Shown: positions 11,860-25,493 of the stretch, one piece after another | Layout of the letters: every line of letters starts with the position of its first letter | Numbering within the stretch: position 1 is the first letter of the stretch | Source: Gyrodactylus bullatarudis | Lineage: Eukaryota; Platyhelminthes; Monogenea; Gyrodactylidea; Gyrodactylidae | DNA length: 64,000 nucleotides | Direction: 5' to 3' | Assembly (NCBI GenBank): GCA_012064415.1 | Contig: SSNU01000063.1 | Coordinates: 593,977 to 657,976, forward strand | The notes under the pieces: model-generated | Databases searched by the model: none | Told to the model about the DNA's origin: nothing | What the model saw: only the letters and a program-made list of their open reading frames with translations | Translations under genes and position numbers: made by a program

Positions 11860-14135
11860 GTAAAAAATATTATTTGATAAACCAAGATTAATTTTTATGA
11901 ATAAATGTTATTTTATAATTGTTTTCACAAATCTTTTACTGTCTAAAGTCTACTCACAAACTAAAAGTGTATATTAGCTGAATATTATCAAATTGGCCAT
12001 TGAGAGTCTCAATTTGAGACTTTTTCAGTGATAAATTATCACTTTCTTTATATTTTACTTTACGCACTTGTAATATTAATCTTGTCTAAACTTTAGTCTG
12101 GAATTGATATTTTGAGTTTTAAGATTTCTCGATTAAATACACATTAAATAATTGAGAAACAGTTGAAAAGTATTTTATTTTTATTGAAATCTTTAGTACC
12201 AAGTTTTATTCGTGATTTGTTTCAAAAGTTTCTACAGAATTTTTATTTTAACATTAGTAATTATAATTTAGGGAAATTTACACTTGCAGTATCATTTTTT
12301 TCGTTTATTTCATTAACAGTTTTTCCAATTTTAACTTGGATATTTTTTTTGCAATTTTAAAATTAAAAAATTTCGTAGAAAACTTTATGCATAATGAGAA
12401 ATTCAAGCAGCAAAAAAACTTTTCGTAGTGGATCAATAAAGGAATATAATTTTTTTTAATCTACCAAATAAAAAAGGGCTTCAAATTTTATTGAGTTGGC
12501 TAGGCTAGAGTTGATATAACTAATTTTAAAATTGCAAAATATTGCCAAGTTAAGATTGGAAAAATATTAATAGTATGATAAATTTTTTGAAAAAAAACGT
12601 GAAATTATACTGTGTCAGTAAATTTTCATTGTCATTGATACTGAAAGTGAAAGGATATATTTCTGGAATTATTTCATCTTTTGACACTGATGAAGAAAAT
12701 AAAATAAATAATGATACTGTAAGTGTAAAAAAACATCGGTCTATTATTCTGTTAATGAAATAAACGAAAAAAATGATACTATAATTTATGAGACTAATTT
12801 CATTACTCATCATCATTCCCCCTCCCCTTCTAAAAGTTGTTTCTGATTGGTCAATTTATTCGTAACCAATGAAATCAGAGTAAAATTGGCATGTTTCAAG
12901 GATACCCATGGTTTTGGATAGACATGCTAAATTTTTATCATGACCCTGCGTCTATCTCAAATTCTATGTGCTTGTCTAGTCGGCATGAAAATGTCTTCAT
13001 GAAATTGATCAAGTATCGAATGATTTACCTGTGAGTATTAAATTAATTACAAACCATATGTGTAATAAATTTTAATGATTCGGCATATAGATAGATTCCT
13101 TAAAAGTTTGAAAAATCAGAACCTGGTGTCAAGTTTGTTAAACCCTGCTCAAGTCAATATTTTGAAATGAGTTGGAGGGGGAATATCCTGAGTCTTTTGT
13201 AGACAAAATGTTTTGAAAGAGGAAAATTAGTTGATATTTTAGCTTTTATTCTTATCTATCTCTCATTGTTCACTAGAACTAGAACCATGCACTAGAGTAG
13301 AACAGGAAAGGTTAATGCTATGCTTTCCAGGCCTTGAATTAACATAAACATTATACTGTAATGAATAAATATTGAGATGGATTTCCTTTTAGATCTCATG
13401 TCTTTTCCGGAACACTGGAGCATACGTATCATGTATTGCACAAGAAAGAATAACGGCCCCTGTCAAAATGTGAAAAATGTAAGTTTAAAGAAGTTCTACT
13501 AATATAATAGAATCTATTAATCATGGTTTTGAACAGTGACCTCTAGGGGTGTAGGAATCAATCTTAACTGCTAGTTTGCACAATGTGTTAGGCAAGTAAA
13601 AATGATATATTTTTATCCAGTTTAATTTTTAAGACTTCATCTATTGACCTGAATTTTCCTTCAGATCTCATGTCTTTTCCTAACGTTAGAGCAATACATA
13701 GGATTGAAAAAATGCAAAAAATCAATTGTCCCTGAAATTTTGATTTTATAATTTCTATTATCCATAAATATTAACAAATTAGTAGTTCTCGTTGATTTTT
13801 AATTTCCTGTGGGTTCTGAACAGTGTCTGGTACTTCTAGGGGTTTAGAGAGGTTTATCATCTCAATTATTAAATCAATAAAGACATCATTCTTGACTAGA
13901 TTGCATACTGTGTAACAAAAAACGTCTTATGATGAAGCAAGCCTATAACTAATAAAAAGAAGTGTAAGATAGACTAATTTTAAGGCTAGTAATTTACAGA
14001 CCAAATCAAAGTTTTAAGATTTATAAAAATTAATGAGTTTTGTTACTTATGAGTAGGATGAGTAGAAAATACCACTCATTGACTAAGTAGTTTTATTTCT
14101 CATTTGAATTCGTCAAAAATACAAAGTTTTCATCT
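11860..14135. other. Gene-free stretch with a two-unit direct repeat
   Basis: AT-rich, with many short chance frames but nothing recognisable. Two diverged units of about 270-285 bp occur in direct order at about 13390-13660 and 13662-13930. They are marked by AGATCTCATGTCTTTTCC at about 13392 and 13664, and by GAACAGTG...TCTAGGGGT at about 13531 and 13817. Confidence 0.4.
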
Positions 14136-14564
14136 AAAGCTAGTTAATATGAAGATGAGAATTTATGGTTTTTAACAAAATTCTCAATTTTTTCATCAAG
14201 AAATCGAATTTGATCAAAATTTTTTGGAATCTAGATCATGAGGCCCTCTTTCCCGACATGGAGAAAATCAATTTTTAAGGAAAATACGGCAAATTCCCAT
14301 TTTTTGAACTTTGAGTTAAAAATTTTTGTTGATTTCAATGTGAGAAAGTGATCAAAAGTTGATTTTTAGGCGTTTGGTCAGATTATAGGCTCTTTTTGTC
14401 AAGCTATCAATTCGCTAAAAAGAAATTTCTTTGAAGAAAATACACTCTTGCAATTGAGTATACACAATTCAGCGTATACACAAACCATAGGGGGTGGCGA
14501 GAACCTTTGAATTTTACTTGGATAAAATTTTGAGTACGTTCCCATCTTCATATTAACAAGCTTT
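14136..14564. mobile_element. Fold-back MITE, AAAGCTAGTT family, copy 1
   Basis: The element starts AAAGCTAGTTAATATGAAG and ends with the inverted form (CTTCATATTAACAAGCTTT), about 429 bp long. The interior carries ATCAAAAGTTGATTTTTAGG and the run of text seen in the longer copies at 17918 and 58156. It encodes nothing and is probably a deleted non-autonomous DNA transposon. Confidence 0.7.
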
Positions 14565-14751
14565 ACATTAGAAACTCTACAACTTGGATTAATTAGTGTT
14601 ACGAATTTTTATTAACCTGTAATTATAATCACTTTTTTACTCAACAAAAATGAATAAGGTGTGCCCTTTCCCATTTGCCAAACCCGAATGAAAACTGTAA
14701 TTTATTTTTATATTTGATCTGAGAATTTCAGTATGGCTCTAGGTAAAAAAA

Positions 14752-15834
14752 GGGATATTATCAAAAACTACATATAGGGGTAGGGAATTTATCAAAACCT
14801 ACGTGTATATTTACAAAATTTACATGGTCTATTCCGGTATATTATCACTTCCTACATGACTAGTTATCACTTTTAAAATGGTGTGTTCCATTAATTACAT
14901 AATCTACATATAAATTTCATTATCTACATATCCTATGGTCTTAATTACAAATACTACATAGATTTATCAAATTCTACATGTTGATTGGTTAATTTTTTCA
15001 AGGGCTAAATGTTAATTAGATGCACCCTTTTACCAGCCATTATTTGATACCTAATGAACTCTAGATACTCATCCAAAGCTGAAATCAAAGATGAATTAGA
15101 TGCTTATTCTATAAGCATTAAACGTCCATATAAAGTTAAAAACTCCACAGCGTAATGTGAACTGATCCCAAATGTTCGTTCAATATTCGCTTTAATAAAC
15201 GAAGAGATGGATATTTGCGAGTGCCCAACTACCGTATAATTGAGACGAAGTAAGAAAAATTCTTGTTTTAAGAAAAACTTAATGAAAAGAAAATTTATTT
15301 CAGATAGAATGAAGATAATCAAAGAAAATGTACCTGGTTTAAGACTGTATGAGTTTGATGAAAAGCCAAGAAGGATTTGATTTCAGTTATCAGACAGCTT
15401 ATAGAAGTTTAAAAAATATCGAGAGTGATTCTAAAAATTCTGCATTGAACTCGTTTTTATAGACTTGAAAGTTTCTTCGGATGGAATGTTGCTAATAATC
15501 CTGGAACTCATGCAGATATTAAGATTGAAAAATTTATAATAATAGGATGTATCTAATTAACATTTAGCCCTTGAAAAAATTAACCAATCAACATGTAGAA
15601 TTTGATAAATCTATGTAGTATTTGTAAATTACAAATTGTAATTAAGACCATTGGATATGTAGATAATGAAATTTATATGTAGATTATGTAATTAATGGAA
15701 CACACCATTTTAAAAGTGATAACTAGTCATGTAGGAAGTGATAATATACCGGAATAGACCATGTAAATTTTGTAAATATACACGTAGGTTTTGATAAATT
15801 CCCTACCCCTATATGTAGTTTTTGATAATATCCC
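14752..15834. mobile_element. 1.08-kb element with ~275-bp terminal inverted repeats
   Basis: The left arm (14752 to about 15024) starts GGGATATTATCAAAAACTAC. The right arm (about 15545-15834) is its near-exact reverse complement ending GATAATATCCC, with one small insertion near 15628. Both ends abut runs of seven A, which may be a target duplication but carry little information. The arms hold repeated CTACATA-like words. The 520-bp interior has short open segments on both strands with no recognisable transposase. The high arm identity suggests recent activity or arm-to-arm conversion. Confidence 0.8.
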
Positions 15835-17917
15835 AAAAAAATTAGGTTTTCTTAAACATTCATTCCTGGCTAAAATTTTATTTTCCCTAGCATTCGAAAA
15901 GGTTCCATTTTTAGTTCTAGTCTTGGCCAGATTTTTAGAAATTAAGTGCTAATTGCAAACATTTTTTCAAGATAATTGAATTTTTTACCATAGGTCCCAA
16001 TCAGATCTTGATTCGAGTAATTGGTGTGAATACTGGCAACTACTTTTCATCATTGTGACCAAAGGTAAAAGTGTGAAATTTCCTGTAGTTTTGCTTCCTG
16101 AATTGAAAAATTCAATTGTCTTAATTTCCTCATGATAGAATTTGACATCATGGACCCAATTGCTATGCTGCCAAAGGGAATTAGTGCTAAGTTTAAACTA
16201 TTTTTCATCATTTTATACCTGATTTATCACTCCTGATATCTGATTCTCATTCAAATGTACTCACTTTATCGACAAACCATGAGCTCTGAACCTCATATAA
16301 GCATCCACGAACCTATTTGAAGGATATAGCTGTATCATTCTATCAACATATCATTTAATCTCATCATGCTATAATAAAGCTATCAATTCTAAGGCATCAG
16401 TCTCTCTCAAGAAATATCCGTGATTATCTCTCTTTCGTTTGTTCAGTTATTGAATAACTTTTCCATTGTTACTCGAACATTTTAATTTCATTCATTCATA
16501 ATATTTTAAAATTTTCAAATTGTTGATCAATCAATTTTTCATGGGTATGTTCTCCGTTTTGATGGTGATTGTTTCGCAACTTGTCATGGTAGTAATCTCT
16601 CTTGTAAGTGAATCGTTGCTCATCATGTTTAAGCGATTATCTCGACAAAATAGTTGATCTTCAGAAGAGGTTACTTTCAAATCTGAACGATAACACAGTG
16701 CGATAAATTCGAGGCCAAATCTTTCCATTATACGCGTAAGATATTATACTTCTTAACCCTAGAACCGGAAATCGAAAAAATCGCAAATATCGTAACATGG
16801 GTTAACGCATAAAAATTTTTTCTAAACATAATTTATTCGAGGGATTCCAAGCATTTGTTACAGATAATAAGAATAGTGTTCTTTACAGGGAAATTTCAGA
16901 AATTGTGAGTATTCTCTTTAGTCTTCTTTTTCCCTGGGATTGGCCTCATAATACTTCTGGCATATTCCAGAATAGTGCCAACGGCCAACGCTTAGAGGCT
17001 CTTTTTGATGAATAATTGTATATGCATTGATCCAATATATCAACTCCCCCTTTGGTAGATCATCAAGGACTCCAAAATGTGAATAGGATAAAAGCAGAAT
17101 AGGTTTATTCTCTTTCTGTCCATTTCTTATTTCCTTGTGAAAAATGTATTGAATTTCACCTTTGTCTATTTAAGAAGAACAAAATTCTTTTGATAGAAAT
17201 CATCTCGATTTCCTACAGTTTTTAAAAACCCTTCCGTTTTAGAATTCGCCATATGAAAAGATTTTTATCCTACGTAGTTGAAATGCGTCTCAGAATGATT
17301 AAACTAATTTCATGATTACGATGGTTATTTTAGACTGTCAAAAATAAATAAATTTAACAATAACTGTTAGAAAACAACGAGGCAGTCGAAATAATACTTT
17401 GATTTAAACTCTTGGTTAAGAAATAAAAAGACCCAATAAACTTGATAAAATGGTACCTGATGAAAGGGTGAAGTCAACATTATAAAATGCTGTATTTTTT
17501 TCAAGTATGTAAATTTCTCGGGATTTTTAGACAAAAACGAATAACCCCATTGAAACCAACGGAGAAACTGATCTGGATTCAAAAAATTTCATTGAATGTC
17601 GCACAGTGTAACCATTAGTCATTTATACCTTTGAAATATGGGCAAAATTTATATGAGCAATTTCCAGGGAAAAATCACGGCTAATCCCATCTGACTTTAT
17701 TCTATATCGTTTACTCATTATCGTCTACGAAAAAAATTGGCCAAACTGGCAGAGCAAACAATAAAGCTTCAACACAAAGTCCAAATTTATATGAGCCCGG
17801 TGAAGAAAACATCTTGAAATAATAATGGTCCGTTGACCCTCGGTGCATCAAGAAGGATCTAGACATTTCTTTACTACAGTACGAAAGAAGGTCTGGAAAT
17901 TGACTTGTGCTATCTAC
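15835..17917. other. Gene-free stretch
   Basis: AT-rich sequence without a recognisable gene. A minus-strand ATG frame of 65 codons at 16728-16531 has a mixed composition, but no family resemblance and no splice-supported extension. Confidence 0.3.
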
Positions 17918-18649
17918 ACCTAGTTAATATGAAGATGGGAATTTATGCTTTATACAAAGTTATGAATTTTTTCACCAAGAAATCGAATTTGATCAAGATT
18001 TTTTGGAATCTAGATCGTAGGTTCCACTTTCAGGATCTGAAGAAAAAAAATTTGAAAAAATCAAATTTTAAGAAAGTTATGGCATATTTCAAATCTAGCG
18101 ATGGCACCGGATTCCCATTTTTTTGAACTTTGATTTAATAATTTTGTTGATTTTAAAGTGAGAGAGTGATCAAAAGTTGATTTTTAGGATCACGATTAGT
18201 CAAAGAAATCAAATATACTTATTCAGATTTTGAGAATCCGCCCTTCTTCTTGTGAAAATCGAATTTTGATTTTTTGAACATTTTCACTACTTGAAAATCG
18301 ATGAAATTTTGATGATTCAAGATCCCTGGAAATTGGCGAGTTCATTGAAATTTTCATAGTCATAATCGGTTTCTTTGACTAATCGTGATCTTAAAAATCA
18401 ACTTTTGATCACTCTCTCACTTTTAAATCAATAAAAATTATCAACTCAAAGTTCAAAAAAATAGGAATCCGGCGCCATCGCTAGATTTGAAATATGCCAT
18501 AACTTTCTTAAAATTTGATTTTTTTCAAATCCTGAAAGTGGAACCTACGATCTAGATTCAAAAAAATCTTGATCAAATTCGATTTCTTGGTGAAAAAATT
18601 CATAATTTTGTAAAAAGCATAAATTCCCATCTTCATATTAACTAGCTTT
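17918..18649. mobile_element. Fold-back MITE, AAAGCTAGTT family, long copy
   Basis: About 730 bp. The left end begins ACCTAGTTAATATGAAG and the right end is the inverse, ending TTAACTAGCTTT. The arms are about 320 bp each and match almost base for base, including the pieces reading GATCACGATTAGTCAAAGAA and GCGATGGCACCGGATTCC. They flank a short centre near 18220-18350. It is the best full-length example of the family here and could fold into one long hairpin. Confidence 0.8.
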
Positions 18650-21600
18650 AGCTATACATCTTCTTCTAGTGAATTCAATGTATTTTTCATGAAGATTCAA
18701 CCCTTTTCTATTGACTTGATGATTTCAAAGATATATTCTCACAAATTATTTTCGAGTATTCTTTCATCTCACTTTTTTTCTCTAAAGGTTCTTATTAACT
18801 CTTGGAAGATGCCACGACAAGATGAAAATACTTGGGAATACTTTACAGTGTACATCTAGAACCGGTTTTTCTTTCTCAATAAAAGGATCTTTACTTTTCT
18901 TAAGAGACGCTTATTTTATCCCTGGTTGTCAGTAAAAGATTTCATAGTTTGAGGTAAAAGCTTTTTCTTTGGGTATCTCCTTGTTCTGATAATTATTGCC
19001 TGATTATCGATTCAATTTCTGTCCTCTTCCCAGTATTCTTCCATAACTATTCGTTTGATTCCACTAAACATGAATTTGATCAGTCCCATTCTCTATTCGA
19101 TCAGGGAGAATGACTTGATTTATATATGGAGGTTTCTATAAATTCCCTCTTCAGTTCTCTTGTTGAGATTTCACTTTGAAATGCTACATCGAGGAAATGT
19201 AAATTCAAGATGGACGTTATTAAGTGCTCCTTTGATCGTTTTTGTGTCTTTGCTTATAAATCGTCAATGTATCTGTAATAGTGCTCTGTCTTTTTAGTTC
19301 AAGCTTGTCCTAACCCATATATTTTGGATCTATAGTGTGTTACTAAATGAATGAGAGTTAAATTTCTGGAAAAACCTCTAAAGTTCAGGCCAATACAATA
19401 CTATTGGTGCGAATCGACAACACGCAGATTAGTATAATGGCCAGCGTACTACCTAAGATCAGAATTAGTTTAACAGAGACAGCTCTGATTTTGTCGATTA
19501 ATTAAAAACGCCAATTGTCAAGAATCCATGTATTGCTGCGTTTTTGTCCTTTCATAGTACTCAGGTTGAGTACTACTGTATTTTGTATACTGTTTTATTT
19601 ATGGTTGTTACTATGAGCCCGTCTTATACAAGTAAGCGAATATCAATTGCATTGTTCGAATCAGAATATTTCGAGGACGTAGAAATTTTCAATCTTTGAG
19701 TTATTTTTGATCAACAATTGAAATTTTAAAATACTATTGAGAATGAAACATCTACTTTCAAGTAATAATGAGAAATAAAAATCAGAACTGTCATTTGATC
19801 AGAAATCACACTGGATAGAGAATTCAATGTTGAAGAGTTTTTAGTCATGATGAGAAGAAAGTGATTATGGTGGAATTGGTAATTGATGCTATTAAATGTC
19901 CCTAGAATAGCAAGTCTACTAGCGGGCGTATATGATTAGGTCATCTCTCATGTCGAAAAGTGTTTACGAGCAATGAAGAATTGGATTATCTTGGGGCGTG
20001 ATGAATTGGGTATGATTATATATATTTTTAAATATGAAATATACTTTCAAGTAGCTTTATTAAAAAAATATTTCTCTAGCGCTCCTCAATCATTGATCAG
20101 GTCAATTCTCAATCCTACAGCCTGCTCAACTCTGACTAGCCCAAACCTCAATCTTCCTGATAGCTCAATACTGCCTGAAGATCAGCTTCAAACTATTTAC
20201 TATGCTCAATAAATCTTTCCTAATATGAAATGATTTTCCTTTAAAAAGTTGATTTCTGAGTAGGAAATTTATTTCGATGCAGCAACACTTGAATTGAAGA
20301 GTGCCAATTTGAGCACTGAAATTAAGAATAAGGACTGAAATATAGCGTAGTAATTCATCTTCTGGTTATTATCTGGAAATATAAAATAAAACAGTTTTTT
20401 AATCGGAAATTCAAGTTTAGGCCGCCTAAATTAGGCGGATTTCTCGTCTAGGTTCATAATGAGTTTTAAATAACATTAGCAAGACTAACCGTAAAGCTTC
20501 AAATTTAATTCGAAACCTTTGGCGTGTCCAAGTAATTCTTTTTAAGAATGATGTTGGAGCATAAATTTATAGGCAATGCCATCCTAATTCAAAAGTTATA
20601 GATGGACTCTTTTAGATTATCTGAATAAACTCAAAATTCGAGAGAGATTAATTGAATTTAAATGATAGGCGTAAACTAATTACTGATAGGAGTGAAAAAT
20701 TAGGATATTTCTGAACTAAATAATTTGCATTTATGCACCACGAATGCTCATTGAAAAGTCTGTACATATTGTCAATTTTTATAAATAAAGATAAATGCAA
20801 AATTATGCTCCGATCTGGTATCCCTGTAACTCTCTTGGAATCCATTCTACTTCGTGGAGAAATAGTCTCTTATAGTTCAGATCTAGGTTTCAGTATTTCT
20901 GATGGACTGAAAATCGACCCACTCCCGCATTTAAAATTCTCAAAGTCGATTAATTAAAAGATTGAAGCTTTTGTATTGAATAATCTTGATTATATCTCTA
21001 ACTACTTGTTCCCTCTCTATCCATAGAAAAATTCCTGTAGATTGAGCATGTCGAATCCAGGTTCTCCCATCTTCTATATCCAGATTTGGAATCCTAAAAT
21101 GCACGAATTTTGATATCCTGACTTGACCCTCTATGGGTTAAAAGATACGCAATAATTGTAAAAACCTTGGTATAATAAGCTGAGATTTTTGAAAATTCCT
21201 ATAATCTTAGATCTTCCTACTTCTCCTTTTTTGTCTGCATATAAAATGATTGAAAAAAACTCAAAATATCAGATTGTAATGATTTACCTAATATTATGAC
21301 TATCTATTATTGCACATAACAACTAAATTAAATTATACAAAGAGTTTATTTTAACTCCAGAATGATTTAATGAAATTTCTCGAATCGCTTATTCTACATA
21401 TTATTTTAATTTCAATAACATAACCATTTTTAAATTGAATATACTTATTGCCAACCTATCCAGATATCTTCAAATTTTTATTTTATATAACCTCGTACAG
21501 AACTTATTTATATACTGTCGTACTGTACAACTATTTTTTTAAATAATAATATTTTTTAATAAAAAAAAGTTGAAAGATTGATAATTACGAAGCTAAATAC

Positions 21601-22195
21601 AAGTGAAAAACTAAAAAGAGGAATCATTGCCAGGAATTGGGTCTGATTCAGAACGCGTTTCATCCCATTTTCCCTAAAATCATCAAAATTTACCTAATTT
21701 TCTAGGAATTTCATTCAACATGATAAAAATGTTTAGTTTGAGCCCTATTTTAATTAAAAATTTTGCCAAAACTATTCAAATTTTTTAATATTGAACAAAC
21801 TCGAAAAATTAGGCCTTCTCTACTACAAATATGAATAGAATGTTCAAAATAAATTCAAACTTGATTTAGACGATATTATTTTCAATCTTTGAATTTAATA
21901 TGTATTTTCAGACTTTGTCTTTTATGGCTTAGAAACTTTCAATGGGTACAAGTAAGACTAATCAATCATTCATATCATACTTTTTATCTATAACGCTGGA
22001 AAGTAGGGTTTTTTTTTAATTTTAAACAAGAATAAATTTTTGGAAAAAATCAGATTTCTTTGAATTAGTATTGCACGAGTTTGATGAATTATAGAGCTGA
22101 GATTATATTATATTCTAAGGCTTAGATGAGAATGACCATATTTTATTACCTGTGGTAGAAATAACCCAGGGGGATTTTAACTTGAATTTCTTACT
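18650..22195. other. Gene-free stretch
   Basis: 3.5 kb of AT-rich sequence with no supported gene. It has a tRNA-like A-box word near 19430 without the rest of a tRNA, and a perfect short hairpin, CCGCCTAAATTAGGCGG, near 20422. A repeated GCTCAAT word occurs around 20130-20210. Confidence 0.35.
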
Positions 22196-22392
22196 AAAGC
22201 TAGTTGATATGAAGATGAGAATTTACTATTTTTCTCTGGATTCACAGAAACAAATAACTTTTTTGAATTCTAAAACGGAATGGGCTAATGAAATGTGAAT
22301 TTTCGAAAAATTATTATTTATTTCCGTGAATCCAGAGAAAAATATCTATCTTTTGGTAAAAATAGTAAATTCTCATCTTCATGTCAATTATA
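22196..22392. mobile_element. Fold-back MITE, AAAGCTAGTT family, short copy
   Basis: About 200 bp. It starts AAAGCTAGTTGATATGAAG and has an imperfect inverse ending near ATCTTCATGTCAATTATA. The inner pair CTCTGGATTCACAGAAA and TTTCCGTGAATCCAGAG forms the lower stem. The same inner sequence recurs at the right end of the 26121-26760 element, so the two belong to one subfamily. Confidence 0.65.
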
Positions 22393-23918
22393 ATTGACCT
22401 AATTAGGTTTATTTCTGCCGAAAATATGCACAGCTTAAATCTTAATGTAAAAACATTTAAATGCTTATTAAATATGAATATTCTTTCATTATTCGTAAAG
22501 CAACGGATCATTCAACCCTCTCTTACCCAAAGGACAAAAAGTTTTTATGGAATTCTTTAGGGGAAACTATTTTTTAGATTTAAATAACACAAAATCGCAA
22601 TACCTGGTTGTCAACCTTGGCGCAAAAAAAGACTTCATAAGGATTTTATCAGTGTTTGGATACTTTCCAAGACTAGATCCAAATATTGAAAAAAGCTCTA
22701 CGCATCGTCGCTAATAAGAAAACGCATGAAATAGAAAAGTGTTCGGGAAAAAAAATAATATCACCTGGCTTTTCGTCACTGTGGGTCAGTAGGTTGGCTT
22801 TTGTAGTAAAGTCTTTTCCTTGAATTTGTCTCCAATATAAATAAAGGCTACAATCTCAGAAATTCAAATTTCCTGGCTCCACACTTTAGACTTTTAGAAA
22901 AAAAATTCCCTCTCCCTGAATGTGAAAAACTTAATCATCTTTCATCTATAATTAGCGTTCAGAAGGCTATTTTTAGTATGTTAAAATGCAATTAAATCTG
23001 ATTAGAATGATGTAAGACATGCTTTTGTCTCAGTTTTAGTTTCTGAAATAATTTTACTAAAATTCTGCTAATTTTAGCTTCTCAATTTGCTCACCAAACA
23101 GTGTAAACAATGCCAAGCATACAAATAAAAAGCCCATTTGATGTGATTTTTTTCAAAATTTCACAATTCGATCTTCTTAAAACTTGGCATGTCCAATATG
23201 GCTACATTGGTACTGTAGGGTGGTAAAATTGATTTGACTTTTCGAAAAATTGAGTTAGAAGAAAGATTCTTTTTTCTTCCACAATTATTTTACATTCAAA
23301 GTACATTGGTATTCAAATATTTTATCCAATTAACTGAGCTAGATATTTGTCTAATTTCGATCTAATATCTAATATACATTATGAATATATATTTATTTGC
23401 ATGATTTTAGAAGCAATTTCGTTTCTTCAAGAGACAAAAAAGCTTTTATATTGCAGGAGTTTTAATTCCCCATTTCATAAGCTGATTTGGTGTGTACTGT
23501 TTAAAGCCAATCTTGCATTTGGATATTATTTTTTCATTCATTGCCTGATAAGAAATAGCAAAATTTACAGGAAAAGTTTTTTTTAAAGACCAAGGATAGA
23601 TCGAATTTTGCACAGGCGGTGGTAGTTAGGATCAGTTCTATATTTAATAAGCTGTTTATCATCATTAAATGCTGTAATTTTTTTGTTGAATCTAAATTTT
23701 TCCGTTATGATGTGAATTAAATGAAATTCTTAAACATCTTGTTGAGACAAAAAGTAAGAAAAAATTTTTTTTGTATCTAAGGGGGTAAACTTACAATACC
23801 AATGTAGCCAATCGGAAACAAAGCTAAAATCAAAATAACGAAGCCCCTAATGAGTTTTGATCGGAGATTATAATAAGTTTACACTATGAGTAAGAACATA
23901 TTAACATTCTGCCATGTT
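22393..23918. other. Gene-free stretch
   Basis: 1.5 kb of AT-rich sequence. I see no gene, RNA or repeat that I can support. Confidence 0.3.
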
Positions 23919-25488
23919 ACAGAAGAATTTATTTATTAGAAAATATTATTTTTATTGGAACACGAGTAATTACTGATACTCCCCCCTAATTAAGTATTAT
24001 TTATCTCGACCAATCAAAATGCAGCAAGTGATTTCTATACATTTAGATAGGAAAATAAGTTAGTTTTTGTGAAAATGGGAAAATTCACTGTTTTCAAGGG
24101 AAAATGAGTGCCAAATCCATCTTCAGCACATTTTAAAACCCCTGATCTTCATTAGAGAGAAAAATACAACAAATTGGTGAGTATATACGAGAAAATGTAT
24201 TAAATAAAAATGTGATTAAATATTTACAATTTAGTTACTCGAATAGATAAATAATATTGTTAAAAATGGAACTTATTTGAATGATACTAGAGAAAAACTT
24301 TAGATGCAAATTTAATTTTTATATGTTGGATTCAATGACTATAACAGGGAAAACGAAATCTATTTTCTTCAATATTGGACGTAGAGACTTTGAAGATAGA
24401 TACATATACCTCAAAAGAAGAGTAAGTATCAATCAAGATCGGATGCTGACAATGAGGGGATACTACCGATCGATAAGGAGATACGTCGAAAGGGCAATTA
24501 ATAACGAAGATTTTTAACTTTGTAATAAATAATTTTATTTAATAATAAATCTTGCTACGTTCATAATAATGTACTTGGATATAAATTCTTGATTTAGAAT
24601 AAAAGGCCCAAGTTTGATGCCTTAAGATTGAGTATTAGCATCTCAATTAGACGTAATGAACATAAGATTTAAGTCAAATGACTTAGTTTAGTACTGTTTT
24701 GTGAAAAGTTGTATTGAACTAGATACATATATGCTGACAATTTGATAAAAAGGTTGAATCCAAAAATTTCCTACTTTTGAAAAATAACTTTACTAAGAAA
24801 ATGCAATTTAAAACAAAGCTCAAAGAATCTTTCCTTTTTGTTTGAATATATATTATTTGTCGATATTATGAAAAAAAATAAGTCCAACCAATTTATCAAT
24901 TACCACCATTTGAGCCAACAAATGAGGATTAATTTAGTCTCAAAAGAAGGAAGATTTTCAGGAATGAGCACCGATGTCTCTGATTGTCGACTTTATAACT
25001 ATGCAGCTCAACGGTTGATGACAGAGTTTCAGTGAGTATTTCTGTTGATTCTTATGGGATTCGCTTTTAGTTTTATGCTCAAATCGTATATCTATATGTG
25101 TCCAATCCAAGTTTCAAAGAGTTTATCCTGTCCTTTCTTCCTCCAAAAACTATCTCACTTTTTGTAATTGACATAATTTTACCAAATACATTTTCTCGTA
25201 TATACTCACCAATTTGTTGTATTTTTCTCTCTAATGAAGATCAGGGGTTTTAAAATGTGCTGAAGATGGATTTGGCACTCATTTTCCCTTGAAAACAGTG
25301 AATTTTCCCATTTTCACAAAAACTAACTTATTTTCCTATCTAAATGTATAGAAATCACTTGCTGCATTTTGATTGGTCGAGATAAATAATACTTAATTAA
25401 GGGGGGGGGGAGTATTAGTAATTAGTAATTACTAATTACTCGTGTTCCAATAAAAATAATATGTTCCAATAAAAAAAATTCTTCTGTA
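23919..25488. mobile_element. 1.57-kb element with ~280-bp terminal inverted repeats
   Basis: The left arm, from about 23919 (TACAGAAGAATTT) to about 24205, is repeated inverted from about 25186 to 25488 (AATTCTTCTGTA). The arms share long identical runs such as CCTGATCTTCATTAGAGAG. The right arm has an extra TAGTAATTAC-type expansion and a longer C/G run near 25402. The 980-bp interior has two frames that look slightly coding (24281-24517 and 24838-25035, the latter ending at a GTGAGT donor-like site), but no transposase is recognised. Confidence 0.8.
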
Positions 25489-25493
25489 AACGT

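Noticed and set aside
12163..12360. Open frame with hydrophobic stretches, possible small membrane protein
   Set aside because: It begins with TTG, not ATG, and has a composition typical of AT-rich noncoding DNA. No splice-supported extension was found.
16531..16728. 65-codon ATG frame on the minus strand
   Set aside because: The length is within what chance gives in 64 kb, there is no family resemblance, and it has no conserved neighbour.
19400..19500. tRNA-like A-box word (TAGTATAATGGCCAG)
   Set aside because: No matching B box, acceptor stem or anticodon arm could be found downstream.
19973..20212. 79-codon frame with a repeated Ser/Leu/Pro-rich end
   Set aside because: The first part is A/T-run sequence, and the end reflects a short GCTCAAT repeat rather than a protein domain.
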